NCBI RefSeq assembly: GCF_016458275.1
Contig: NZ_JAEMHM010000009.1
Location: 1 to 64,000, forward strand
DNA from: Geomesophilobacter sediminis
GTDB taxonomy: Bacteria; Desulfobacterota; Desulfuromonadia; Geobacterales; Geobacteraceae
Length of the DNA: 64,000 bases
Reading direction: 5' to 3'
Positions 35,840-43,792 of the stretch are shown here, one piece after another (the first letter of the stretch is position 1; each line of letters starts with the position of its first letter). The translations under genes were made by a program, and so were the position numbers. The notes under the pieces are model-generated. The model made no database searches, had not been told where the DNA came from, and saw nothing but the letters and a program-made list of their open reading frames with translations.

Positions 35840-36823
35840 TTGCGCAGAGTCGGCTTTACCTCCACCATCCCGCTCGAAGTGCTGGTTGCGGCGGGAGCGG
35901 TCCCGGTTGACCTCAACAACATCTTCATCACCAATCCCCAGAGCAACGATTACATAGAAGAGGCGGAACTGGCCGGGTTCCCCAGGAACGTCTGCGGCTG
36001 GATCAAGGGTATCTACGGCGCCGTGGTGGCAAGCGGCGTCACCGAAATGATCGCCGTCACCGAGGGGGACTGCAGCTATACCAAGGCGCTGATGGAGGTG
36101 CTCTCGCTGCAGGGGGTCCGCACCTATCCGTTCGCCTACCCCGGCGGCCGCGAACCCGAGCTCCTGCGGGCTGAGATCGAAAAGCTGATGGCCGCCTTCG
36201 GGGTCGGCTGGTCCGAGGTCCACGCGGCCAAGGCACGGCTGGACGCGATCCGTCTCAAGGTCAAGGAGATCGACCGGCTGACCTGGGAGGAAAACCGGGT
36301 GACCGGGGCGGAAAACCACTACTACCAGGTCTGTACCTCCGACATGAACGGGGATGCCGAGGCCTTCGAGGCCGAGGTGGACACCTTCCTGGCCCGGGCC
36401 AAAGAGCGGACACCGATGCAACAGCAGTTGCGCCTTGCCTACTTGGGGGTCCCCCCGATCATCTCGGGGCTGTACCAGTTCGTCGAGACCCAAAACGCCC
36501 GGGTGGTGTTCAACGAGACCCAGCGCCAGTTCGCCATGCCCTACGGCTGCCCCGACCTCGTGGAGCAGTACCGCGCCTACACCTACCCCTACGACATCTT
36601 CCATCGCCTGGCCGACATCAAGAAGGAACTTGCCGCGCGGCGCATCGACGGCGTGATCCATTACGTGCAATCGTTCTGCTTCCGGCAGATCGAGGACATG
36701 GTACTGCGCCGGGAGCTTTCCCTCCCGATCCTCACCCTGGAAGGGGACAAGCCGGCCGACGTCGACGCCCGGACCAAGATCCGGGTGGAGGGTTTTCTGG
36801 AGATGTTGCAGGAGCGGCAATAA
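35840..36823 (+). CDS. 2-hydroxyacyl-CoA dehydratase D-component family protein (HgdB/double-cubane type)
   Basis: A 327-residue protein of the 2-hydroxyglutaryl-CoA dehydratase D family, with cysteines placed as Fe-S ligands: NVCGWIKG, EGDCSYTKAL, YGCPDLVEQY and VQSFCFRQIED, followed by LPILTLEGDKPADVDARTKIR. Family members carry [4Fe-4S] or double-cubane clusters and receive low-potential electrons from an HgdC-type ATPase, which is the next gene. With no partner alpha subunit in sight, it more likely belongs to the stand-alone double-cubane proteins than to a dehydratase. Start is TTG, with GGAG about 9 nt before it. The substrate is unknown. Confidence 0.85.
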   Translation: MRRVGFTSTIPLEVLVAAGAVPVDLNNIFITNPQSNDYIEEAELAGFPRNVCGWIKGIYGAVVASGVTEMIAVTEGDCSYTKALMEVLSLQGVRTYPFAYPGGREPELLRAEIEKLMAAFGVGWSEVHAAKARLDAIRLKVKEIDRLTWEENRVTGAENHYYQVCTSDMNGDAEAFEAEVDTFLARAKERTPMQQQLRLAYLGVPPIISGLYQFVETQNARVVFNETQRQFAMPYGCPDLVEQYRAYTYPYDIFHRLADIKKELAARRIDGVIHYVQSFCFRQIEDMVLRRELSLPILTLEGDKPADVDARTKIRVEGFLEMLQERQ

Positions 36824-36825
36824 CA

Positions 36826-37623
36826 ATGACCAATGAGACAATGAACGATACCCAGAAACTCAGCATCGGGATCGACTTGGGGAGCCGGAAGGCGAAGTTC
36901 GCGCTTTTGAGCGGTACCGAGATCCTCCGACTCCAGGACATGGATACCATTTCCTTTTACAAGCGGTACGGCCGGATCGATAACGACGAACTCTGCCTCG
37001 ACCTCTTGGGGAGCGGCATCTTCTCCGCCGAGGAGCTCGATCAAGCCCGGATCACCGTCACCGGCTACGGCCGCAACAGCATCAACCTGCACGGCGCACG
37101 GGTCATCTCGGAAATCCGCGCCCACGTTGCCGGCGCCCTTTTCCAGACCGGGCTTACCGACTTCACCATGCTGGACATGGGGGGACAGGACACCAAGGTG
37201 GCCCAGGTCGTCTCCGGCAAACTCGCCGACTTCGTCATGAACGACAAATGCGCCGCGTCCAGCGGCCGGTACCTGGAAAACATGGCGGCGGTGCTCGAAG
37301 TGCCGCTCGAAGAACTCTCCCGGCATGCCGAGGAGCCGATCGCGCTGGACGCGACCTGCGGAATCTTCGGCGAAAGCGAGCTGATCGGTCAGATCCTGCG
37401 GGGACATCCGGTCTCCCGGCTCTGTGCCGGGGTGAACCTCACCCTGGTGAAGCGGGTCATGCCGATGCTCAAACGCTTCCCCTCGAAGACCCTGGTCATC
37501 ACCGGCGGGGTCGCCCTCAATGGGGCGATGGTCTCCCTGCTCAAGGAGCAGTGCCGCATGGAGGTCCTCGTTCCGCACCATCCGCAGCACAACGGCGCCA
37601 TCGGTTGCGCGGCGCTCGCCTAA
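36826..37623 (+). CDS. HgdC-type ATP-dependent reductive activase (BadF/BadG/BcrA/BcrD family)
   Basis: A 265-residue ASKHA-fold ATPase. The phosphate loop is IGIDLGSRKAKFALL, with LDMGGQDTKV for ATP binding. Two cysteines of the intersubunit [4Fe-4S] cluster are in KCAASSGRYLE and ATCGIFGESE. This architecture couples ATP hydrolysis to injecting an electron at very low potential into a partner Fe-S protein, here presumably the one encoded just upstream with 2 bp between. The first ATG is used. The true acceptor is inferred from adjacency. Confidence 0.9.
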   Translation: MTNETMNDTQKLSIGIDLGSRKAKFALLSGTEILRLQDMDTISFYKRYGRIDNDELCLDLLGSGIFSAEELDQARITVTGYGRNSINLHGARVISEIRAHVAGALFQTGLTDFTMLDMGGQDTKVAQVVSGKLADFVMNDKCAASSGRYLENMAAVLEVPLEELSRHAEEPIALDATCGIFGESELIGQILRGHPVSRLCAGVNLTLVKRVMPMLKRFPSKTLVITGGVALNGAMVSLLKEQCRMEVLVPHHPQHNGAIGCAALA

Positions 37624-37686
37624 ATTTCCCTTGAGTTTTCGGGAGCAGCCGTTTACCCTCTCCCGAGCTTATTTTCCAGGAGGGTT

Positions 37687-37992
37687 TTGATGCAGATCAG
37701 CAAAAAGGACTGGATGTTCATTGGCGTCATCGCCGTAGTCATCATCATCTTCGTTGCCATTTCCGGCGAGGAAAAAACCAAGCGGGTTCCGCTGGACGAC
37801 AAGCACAAGCCGTCCTACGACCTCTTCAATAAGACCCAGAGCAAGATGGAAGTCGACAAGGGGTGCCCTGCCTGCCATTTCGAGCCGGGCGGCGTCCCGT
37901 TTCCCCCGAAACACCCGGTCAAGCCCAAGGACGGCCCGATGCGCTGCCTGTTTTGCCACAAGCTGAAGGTCAGCGGCCTGCAGAAGCAGTAG
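37687..37992 (+). CDS. Membrane-anchored diheme c-type cytochrome
   Basis: A 101-residue protein: a single N-terminal membrane anchor (about 9-26, WMFIGVIAVVIIIFVAI), then a soluble domain with two heme motifs, CPACH (about 60-64) and CLFCH (about 87-91). The pattern is that of small periplasmic electron carriers tethered to the inner membrane. Located about 60 bp after the HgdC-like gene. Because the hemes face outward and the activase is cytoplasmic, direct coupling is unlikely. ATG follows AGGAGG. Confidence 0.88.
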   Translation: MMQISKKDWMFIGVIAVVIIIFVAISGEEKTKRVPLDDKHKPSYDLFNKTQSKMEVDKGCPACHFEPGGVPFPPKHPVKPKDGPMRCLFCHKLKVSGLQKQ

Positions 37993-38043
37993 GGAGCGCC
38001 TTAGCTTGTCCGACGTGCAGTATCGGAAAAACTGGAGCGGGGC

Positions 38044-38628
38044 ATGACCCCGCTCGATCTTACCTTCGAGTTGGAGCGGGTCATCGAGGACGTCACCCTG
38101 CGCGTCCCCGAGCTGAACCATATCGACCCGCTGAAGCTCCTGGTGTGCATTGCCTTTGGACGCACCGGCGGGGGCGGCAGCTACGCCAAGATCCACCCGC
38201 TGCGCTTTCCGGGGGGCACCCGGAGCATGACCACCCGGCGCGGCCGGAAAGACTACCTCTGCACCATGCCCACCATCAACCATCGGGGCCAGGAGATGCT
38301 CTACGTCGTCTACTTCCTGGTCCCGCGCTTCATGGAACTTTCCCTCCGCGAAAAGCTCGTCACCATCTTCCATGAGCTCTACCATGTCTCACCGGAATGC
38401 GACGGCGATATCCGCCGGTTCCCCGGGCGCAACTACGCGCACGGCTCCTCGACGAAAAGCTACAACATGCTGATGCGGCAGCTGGTTGACCGCTACCTGG
38501 AGATCCTGCCGGACCAATCGATCCTGCATTTCCTGGAAGGGGACATGGGGACGCTGCGTCGCCGACATCCCAAGATCGTCGCACGCCGGCTTCCCGCCCC
38601 GCGGATTTCGGTGGCACCGGCGAAGTGA
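38044..38628 (+). CDS. Putative zinc metallopeptidase-like protein
   Basis: A 194-residue soluble protein with one gluzincin-type motif, FHELYHVSPECDGD (HExxH near residue 112, plus a downstream acidic residue). It resembles a family annotated only as putative metallopeptidase. The region upstream (KIHPLRFPGGTRS, the basic MTTRRGRKDYLC) is conserved-looking. ATG has GGAGCGGGGC before it, and a terminator follows. Substrate and role are unknown; it closes the plus-strand run that starts at 35495. Confidence 0.65.
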   Translation: MTPLDLTFELERVIEDVTLRVPELNHIDPLKLLVCIAFGRTGGGGSYAKIHPLRFPGGTRSMTTRRGRKDYLCTMPTINHRGQEMLYVVYFLVPRFMELSLREKLVTIFHELYHVSPECDGDIRRFPGRNYAHGSSTKSYNMLMRQLVDRYLEILPDQSILHFLEGDMGTLRRRHPKIVARRLPAPRISVAPAK

Positions 38629-38670
38629 GGGTAGAGGCCAGGGGTGAACAAAATCCGCGAGCCTAAACAA

Positions 38671-38706
38671 TAAAAAAGGGAGGCCGTTCTTGCGGCCTCC
38701 CTCTTT
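38671..38706. terminator. Bidirectional terminator
   Basis: GGGAGGCCG/CGGCCTCCC stem with 6-nt loop, preceded by A6 and followed by a short T run, between two convergent genes. Confidence 0.85.
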
Positions 38707-38726
38707 GTTGCAGAATCGCTCAGGCG

Positions 38727-40118
38727 TCAGGGGCGAACGACGCAGTCGATGACTGCGTTGATCCTGCGGTTTTTCTGACGTCCTTCTTCGGTGTCGTTGT
38801 AGGCGATCCGACGGGTGTAGCCGTACCCTTTCGCCGACAACCGGGAGCGGTCGATGCCGAAGTTGTCGACGAGGTAGTTCACCACCGCGTCGGCCCGTTT
38901 CTGGGACAGTTTCATGTTGTAGTCATAGCCGCCGACGTTGTCGGTGTGCCCTTCGATCAGGGCGGTGGTGGTCGGATAGCGCCGCATGTAGTCGGCAAGC
39001 TTGGCGATCTCGTCGTTGTACTGCGGCTTGATGGCCGCCTGGCCGGGGTCGAAGTCGATGACCAGGCTCACGCAGAGCCGTTCCGAAGGACGGACTTCCT
39101 GCATGGTGAAGGTGCAGTCGATGACCGCCTGGATGCGGCGGTTTTTCTGCTTCCCGACATCGGTCGAGTTGTCGGCGATCGGGCGGGTCATGCCGTACCC
39201 TTTTGCGGTGAGACGGGAGCGGTCGATGCCGAAGTTGGTGACCAGGTAATCCACGACGGCCTCGGCGCGGCGCTGGGAAAGGCCCATGTTGTAGTCGGGG
39301 TCACCCACGTTGTCAGTGTGACCTTCGATGACCGCGGTGGTGGTCGGGTACTGTTTCATGAAGTCGCCGACCTTGGCGATCTCGTCACGATACTCCGGAC
39401 GTACCACGGCCTGGTCGATGTCGAATTGCATGCCGAGGGTCACGCAGTACTTGTAGTGGCCCGGAGTCGGCTCGGCGGCCGGCACCTGCTCGAGAGGCGC
39501 TTCCTTCTCCATCTGCTGCTGCGGCGGCTGCTCCTCGACAGCCCCGCCGGCAGCCGCCGCAGCCTTCTTGCCACCGCCGAAGAGGAAGGTCAGGCCCGCG
39601 GTGTATTCCCAGTTGTCGATACCACGGTTGCCGATATCAAGGATATATCGACCGTCCACGCGGAACGCGACACTGTTCGCCAGGAACAGTTTGAACCCGA
39701 CACCTGCGTTTAAAGCACCGTCGGTGCCGTCGGCGCCTTCTCCTGGGTAATTGAAAGAAAGCCCACCGCCCCCGATCGCCGCGTACGGTACAAAACGTGA
39801 GTGAGGCATGAAGTTGTAAAGCAGGTCCAAGCCGTAGCCGTAGACCTGGACATCCCGATGCGCAGACGCCATTTCTGCATCAATGTACTTACCTACCAAT
39901 TCCGCTTCGAAATGGTCGGAAAGGTCGTAGCCGAGACGCAGACCGTAAACCTGACGATTCTGCCTCAGGTCATAGTCTCGCCTTTGGTCAATTTCGAAGT
40001 TGTATCCTCCGGCAAACGGCGAGATCGAGAACGCACCGGCTCTTTCGCCGGCAAAGGCACTGTTTTGAACCAGCATCAGCAGTAACGGAACCAATATGCT
40101 CAGCAAGTATCTTCTCAT
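38727..40118 (-). CDS. OmpA-family outer-membrane protein with two OmpA domains
   Basis: A 463-residue protein. Signal peptide at about 1-23 (LLSILVPLLLMLVQNSAFA). An eight-stranded barrel-type N-terminal domain follows at about 28-185 (YNFEIDQRRDYDLRQNRQVY, GLRLGYDLSDHFEAELVGKY). A proline/glutamate-rich linker (about 190-225) leads to two tandem OmpA C-terminal peptidoglycan-binding domains, each with VIEGHTDNVG or LIEGHTDNVG and the NFGIDRSRL..KGYG segment. Family members have one such domain; the duplication is clear and both copies look intact. It should anchor the outer membrane to the cell wall. AGGAGG precedes ATG. Confidence 0.92.
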   Translation of the reverse strand: MRRYLLSILVPLLLMLVQNSAFAGERAGAFSISPFAGGYNFEIDQRRDYDLRQNRQVYGLRLGYDLSDHFEAELVGKYIDAEMASAHRDVQVYGYGLDLLYNFMPHSRFVPYAAIGGGGLSFNYPGEGADGTDGALNAGVGFKLFLANSVAFRVDGRYILDIGNRGIDNWEYTAGLTFLFGGGKKAAAAAGGAVEEQPPQQQMEKEAPLEQVPAAEPTPGHYKYCVTLGMQFDIDQAVVRPEYRDEIAKVGDFMKQYPTTTAVIEGHTDNVGDPDYNMGLSQRRAEAVVDYLVTNFGIDRSRLTAKGYGMTRPIADNSTDVGKQKNRRIQAVIDCTFTMQEVRPSERLCVSLVIDFDPGQAAIKPQYNDEIAKLADYMRRYPTTTALIEGHTDNVGGYDYNMKLSQKRADAVVNYLVDNFGIDRSRLSAKGYGYTRRIAYNDTEEGRQKNRRINAVIDCVVRP

Positions 40119-40630
40119 TTCGGACCTCCTTCTTTCCTGTTTTCAGGAACGGGTATGAAATCACAGATCAACACCTCTGGCTTCGGGCGGGATGCCCGTT
40201 CAGGGGAAGGCAAAATCGGGCCCGCGGATCCGGTTCACCTGGCAGACCAGAAGCACCAGAGCGAATACGAACGCTCCGATCACCCTCAGGGGGCCGGCGA
40301 CAGGTTCGGCCACGGAGGTAAAGCGGACGCTCCGGGCGCGGTGAAACGGTGGCAGGATAGCGGAATGGTTGGCGGCAGTGGAGAGCGGGGCAGCGCACGG
40401 CTTGGCCGGGACGAACGCTGCACCGTGCTGAGGAAGGGACAGAGACGGACCTAAAGCGGCGGCCCAAAGAGCCGCCGTATGAGTTTTTTCAGGATAACGA
40501 GTCCAACCGAACCCATCGTTATTACAAAGCATTTTGGCACCCCACAGAGGTTTTTGACGGCCGAAAACGCATTAGTAGGCTATCATTATCCACTGGGAGC
40601 GCAAGAGGTTTATGTGATTTTTTTAAGTTT
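40119..40630. other. Intergenic region upstream of the OmpA gene
   Basis: About 510 bp. Overlapping frames on both strands exist, but none has a recognisable product or good ribosome site. The best is a minus-strand frame 40200-40532 with one hydrophobic segment (GAFVFALVLLVCQVN), which I leave unannotated. The stretch near 40570-40630 is AT-rich and may hold promoters. Confidence 0.4.
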
Positions 40631-41134
40631 CTACCTAATGAAGTTGTCTACCACGAAGTCCGTTACTTGTTGAGGGTCGTTCAGATCCAGTAGCGGGACG
40701 TCGAGATCCAGAGGTTCGTCGCTGGCCACAGCAACCAGGGTGGGATCATGGGATGCCCCGCGGCAAAGAAGACCCTCGCTGCGCTCCCGCCGATGCAGTT
40801 CCAGCTTCGGAAGGGGGCCGCTCTTGTATCCCTCGGTGAGTACGATGTCGACATCCTGGAAATAGGCCGCCACCAGTTCCTCGACCGGAGGGGATGCTGC
40901 GTGTCGCTTCACCATGGCAAGCTTCTCGGGCGAGGAGATAATCATGGTATCGGCGCCGGCGGCGGTCAGGCGGTAGCTGTCCTTGCCGGGATGGTCGATG
41001 TCGAAGCGGTGCGCGTCGTGCTTCACGACCCCGACCCGGTATCCCCGCCGTTTCAGCTCCGCGACCACCTGCTCCAGCAACGTGGTCTTGCCGGTACCCG
41101 ACTTAGCCACAAAAGAAAGACATTTTGGCGGCAT
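40631..41134 (-). CDS. mobB: Molybdopterin-guanine dinucleotide biosynthesis protein MobB
   Basis: A 167-residue P-loop protein: SFVAKSGTGKTTLLEQVV (Walker A), then VGVVKHDAHRFDIDHPGKDSYR, the MobB signature, and VDIVLTEGYKSGPLPKLELHR. MobB assists MobA in adding GMP to molybdenum cofactor, which is needed by formate dehydrogenase and nitrate reductase-type enzymes. The chosen ATG lies inside a GGGAGGGGAG site with about 4-nt spacing; the ATG six codons earlier has no SD. It is close to the tRNA-Asn/element junction but outside it. Confidence 0.88.
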   Translation of the reverse strand: MPPKCLSFVAKSGTGKTTLLEQVVAELKRRGYRVGVVKHDAHRFDIDHPGKDSYRLTAAGADTMIISSPEKLAMVKRHAASPPVEELVAAYFQDVDIVLTEGYKSGPLPKLELHRRERSEGLLCRGASHDPTLVAVASDEPLDLDVPLLDLNDPQQVTDFVVDNFIR

Positions 41135-41391
41135 CTCCCCTCCCTGTTTCATGAAGTAGTAATGGCGCCGCCCCGCGCTCGGCTCGGATAATACCTGGAG
41201 AACTGCCGGTAGGGCGCAGCGGCCGCACGAATATATCCGTGCCCTTCGGTGAAGTCAATCGCAGGCCGATTCCGGCGCCCTGGCATCGATGAGGTGCAGG
41301 CGCCCTCTGAACCACTTCGTCGTGGAAGACTCACAGCCATCGACAGGATCTTTTTTTTCGATCGACAAACCAAACCCTCATAGAAAAAAGG

Positions 41392-41421
41392 TTGACACCG
41401 GCCCGTGCAATTTGCTATAAG
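41392..41421 (+). promoter_or_regulatory. Promoter of tRNA-Asn
   Basis: TTGACA, 18-bp spacer, TATAAG, starting transcription about 9 nt before the tRNA. It lies outside the integrated element and so is ancestral. Confidence 0.75.
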
Positions 41422-41436
41422 CTCTCTGTTGCCCAT

Positions 41437-41512
41437 TCCCGAGTAGATCAGTCGGTAGATCAGCGGACTGTTAATCCGTGTGTCGTAGGTTCGAGTCCTA
41501 CCTCGGGAGCCA
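41437..41512 (+). tRNA. tRNA-Asn (GTT)
   Basis: Acceptor stem TCCCGAG/CTCGGGA, anticodon loop CTGTTAA with anticodon GTT, T-arm GTAGGTTCGAGTCCTAC, discriminator G at 41509 and encoded CCA at 41510-41512. The 3' half is also the left attachment site of the integrated element, so the gene remains intact after integration. Confidence 0.95.
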
Positions 41513-41517
41513 GCAAA
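41467..41517. other. Left attachment site, 51-bp repeat within tRNA-Asn
   Basis: Identical, base for base by my reading, to 51763-51813. It runs from the anticodon arm (ACTGTTAATCCGTG) through the CCA end into AGCAAA. This is the usual att core of tRNA-specific tyrosine integrases. Confidence 0.9.
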
Positions 41518-41520
41518 TTC

Positions 41521-41552
41521 AAAGGTTAAGCCTTCGGGCTTAACCTTTTTCA
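41521..41552 (+). terminator. tRNA-Asn terminator supplied by the element
   Basis: AAAGGTTAAGCC-TTCG-GGCTTAACCTTT followed by TT and CATTTT. It lies directly inside the left att site and replaces the ancestral terminator now displaced to 51817-51850. Confidence 0.85.
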
Positions 41553-41556
41553 TTTT

Positions 41557-41579
41557 CATAGGGTGCACATAGGGTACAT
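41557..41579. promoter_or_regulatory. Putative arm-type integrase sites, left end
   Basis: Two direct repeats of CATAGGGTRCA (CATAGGGTGCA then CATAGGGTACA), matching in sequence and orientation a pair at 51634-51656 near the integrase start. Repeats at both ends of an element are typical of arm-binding sites of tyrosine integrases. Confidence 0.6.
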
Positions 41580-41949
41580 CTTCTTAATCCACCCTTCCTC
41601 CCCCCCACATGATCATGCCCCCAAACACCTCTTTCATAGCCCCCCCGTTACTCATTTACCTACCAGCTCATACAATCCTCACCTTTCCCACATCACCCCG
41701 TCCTCGGCGCAATTCAAGAAGTGTAACAAAATGGACATGTCCAAAATGTTACTATCGCTCCTTATGTACCCGTTTTTTTTGATATTTTACCTATTAGCAA
41801 GCAGGGACTGTAAAAAAATGGACAGTAGATCGAGCAACACTCTTTATTAACGGCTTTAGTATTATCAAGCACTTACCCCGTATCGGCATTGGCACGAGTT
41901 TTGATGAATGTGCAGTAATTACTATCTTATCGTTCGTCACGGGGGGGGC
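41580..41949. other. Leader region of avcD, candidate for inhibitory RNA and promoter
   Basis: 370 bp, AT-rich, no gene. It contains a 30-bp palindrome at 41723-41752 with outer arms GTAACA/TGTTAC and core TGGACATGTCCA, and a lone TGGACA half-site near 41819. TGGCAC-N5-TTGAT at 41890-41905 resembles a sigma-54 promoter with one mismatch. In the known AvcID system the inhibitory RNA AvcI is encoded just upstream of avcD, so this gap is where it should be; no sequence similarity was tested. Confidence 0.45.
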
Positions 41950-43500
41950 ATGGAAGCAGCGGAAGCGGTTGAGCTGGAAGTGGTAAAAAAGTTGGAAAAG
42001 CCTTACGACACCATTCTCAATCGGCGAACTCAAGAACAAATTGTTGCTCTTTGTGGCGCAGTGGGCAGTGGTACGACGGACATAGCCAAAAAAATTTCCG
42101 ATTGTTTCAGTAGGTATTCTTACGAGGTGAAGTCGGTCAAAGCGAGCGACCTTTTGATTGAAGCGATTGCAACCCTCGAAGATACAGGACAGGTGGAGAA
42201 AGGGAAGTTCAAGTATAAGGACTGGGGATCAGAAGAGGAAAGAATCAAGTGTTTGCAAGACATCGGAGACTGGTTGAGGTTAAAGTACGGCTCAGACGCC
42301 GCCGCTCAGCTTTTCATAAAGAAGGTATCAGCATTCCGCCAAAAAGACATAACAGAGAAAGAGGTAGCCGCTGGGCAATTGCGGCGGGAATCCAAACCCC
42401 TCGTTTGGATTCTAGATAGTCTAAAGCACCCGGAGGAAGTGAAACTTCTGAGATTGGTCTACGACAAGATGTTCAGCTTGTTTGGCGTCCTTTGTACATT
42501 TGACGTGCGGAAAAACATAATGGTCGATGTTCATGGGATGACCCCCGAACATGCCGAACAGGTTTTGAAACGTGACGAATCAGAAGATATAAGTCACGGC
42601 CAAAAACTGATTAAGACATTGCAATATGGGGATTTCTTCATACGGAATTCGCCATTCACCACCCAGAGGGTTGTTGACTCAATAGAGCGGTACGTTAAGC
42701 TGCTTCTAGGTGATCATAGCGTCACGCCTACTCATGGCGAATACGCCATGTACCTCGCCCAGTCTGCAGCTTACAGGTCCGGCTGCATGTCTCGGCAAGT
42801 GGGCGCAGCAGTGTTAAATACTCATGGTGAGATAATTTCAACCGGATTTAACGATGTCCCCAGGTACGGTGGTGGCCTGTACGTCGAAAACAGCCAGAAA
42901 GACGCCAGATGTTTTAAAGTTGCGCGCGGAGAATGCCGAAACGAATTCCGGAAGGGCGTGATAAAAAAGAAGCTTAAGGAGCTGTTATCCAAAAAATACC
43001 CTGAAACCGAAGTAGATGCCGAATTGATTCCCCTCATTTCTGACGAGACAGGTATCAGCGATCTGACGGAGTATTGCCGAGCTGTCCACGCCGAAATGGA
43101 TGCGATCACCAGCGCCGCACGAAAAGGTTTTTCATTAAGAAGCGGTACAATGTACGTAACCACCTTCCCCTGCCATAACTGCGCGAAACATATCATCGCG
43201 TCTGGGATGAAGAAGGTGTTCTACATAGAGCCATACGAAAAAAGCCTCGCACTTTCAATGCATAACGATTCTGTCTCGACAACCGAGGAGACCACCGAGG
43301 CAGTTCTTTTCTTGCCGTTTGAGGGAGTTGCCCCCCGCCAGTATCAGAACCGTTTTTGCACGACAACAACAAAAAAAGTGGATGGCAAGTTCGTTGCCAT
43401 AAACGTTGGGAAGGACACCCCTGCTTATTCACAACTGCTGGATTGCTTCACCGACTACGAAGGGAAAATTGTTGACACTCTAGCGAAGAATGGCTTATAA
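41950..43500 (+). CDS. avcD: AvcD-type antiphage deoxycytidylate deaminase
   Basis: A 516-residue protein from the ATG after GGGGGG; an upstream ATG would add 14 residues without a good ribosome site. The N-terminal half has a P-loop, LCGAVGSGTTDIAKKI (about residue 33), and a kinase-like second motif, WILDSLKHPEEVKLLR. The C-terminal half is a cytidine/deoxycytidylate deaminase domain: YLAQSAAYRSGCMSRQVGA, zinc ligand HAEMDAI, and the TTFPCHNCAKHI PCxxC motif. This fused layout is that of AvcD, which deaminates dCTP/dCMP when phage infection relieves inhibition and depletes nucleotides. Length fits the roughly 530-residue family. Defensive role is by family, not shown here. Low GC suggests acquisition. 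Confidence 0.88.
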   Translation: MEAAEAVELEVVKKLEKPYDTILNRRTQEQIVALCGAVGSGTTDIAKKISDCFSRYSYEVKSVKASDLLIEAIATLEDTGQVEKGKFKYKDWGSEEERIKCLQDIGDWLRLKYGSDAAAQLFIKKVSAFRQKDITEKEVAAGQLRRESKPLVWILDSLKHPEEVKLLRLVYDKMFSLFGVLCTFDVRKNIMVDVHGMTPEHAEQVLKRDESEDISHGQKLIKTLQYGDFFIRNSPFTTQRVVDSIERYVKLLLGDHSVTPTHGEYAMYLAQSAAYRSGCMSRQVGAAVLNTHGEIISTGFNDVPRYGGGLYVENSQKDARCFKVARGECRNEFRKGVIKKKLKELLSKKYPETEVDAELIPLISDETGISDLTEYCRAVHAEMDAITSAARKGFSLRSGTMYVTTFPCHNCAKHIIASGMKKVFYIEPYEKSLALSMHNDSVSTTEETTEAVLFLPFEGVAPRQYQNRFCTTTTKKVDGKFVAINVGKDTPAYSQLLDCFTDYEGKIVDTLAKNGL

Positions 43501-43529
43501 ACAACGGGCTTCATCGTTGGGGAGGGGAT

Positions 43530-43721
43530 ATGGAAAAAAGGGCGAGAGACCGGCAAATGCCGCTTTTCGTTGGAAGCGTTCAACAGGTATCGAATGGTTG
43601 CGAGTCTAAAGTCATCTGCTTCACGGAAGCAAAATCCGCAAGAGAAGGCCTATTAATCAAGTCCCGTGAATCTGCCGTTATCCAGAAGATCGTGAGTATT
43701 TCCGAGCGGTTCAACTGGTAG
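43530..43721 (+). CDS. Small protein of unknown function behind avcD
   Basis: A 63-residue frame starting 29 bp after the avcD stop, with an excellent GGGGAGGGGAT ribosome site just before ATG and a strong terminator behind it. The sequence has no family I recognise. It contains two cysteine-flanked strands (CESKVICF), a basic middle (KSAREGLLIKSRES) and an aromatic end. Position argues that it is transcribed with avcD. It might be an accessory or regulator of the deaminase, or unrelated; nothing in the sequence decides. Confidence 0.6.
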   Translation: MEKRARDRQMPLFVGSVQQVSNGCESKVICFTEAKSAREGLLIKSRESAVIQKIVSISERFNW

Positions 43722-43756
43722 GTCACAAAAAGAGACTCTGCACCGCTAAATGACCG

Positions 43757-43792
43757 AAGGGCCGGCCCGCTAAAAGTGGACCGGCCCTTTTT
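43757..43792 (+). terminator. Terminator of the avcD operon
   Basis: AAGGGCCGG/CCGGCCCTT stem with a 15-nt loop and a following T run, 36 bp past the small ORF. Confidence 0.8.

Noticed and set aside
40200-40532. A 110-codon minus-strand ORF upstream of the OmpA gene
   Set aside because: One hydrophobic stretch but no recognisable domain, no clear ribosome site, and several competing frames.
41149-41568. A 139-codon minus-strand ORF across tRNA-Asn
   Set aside because: It is a translation of the reverse complement of the tRNA and att site, a frequent false gene call.
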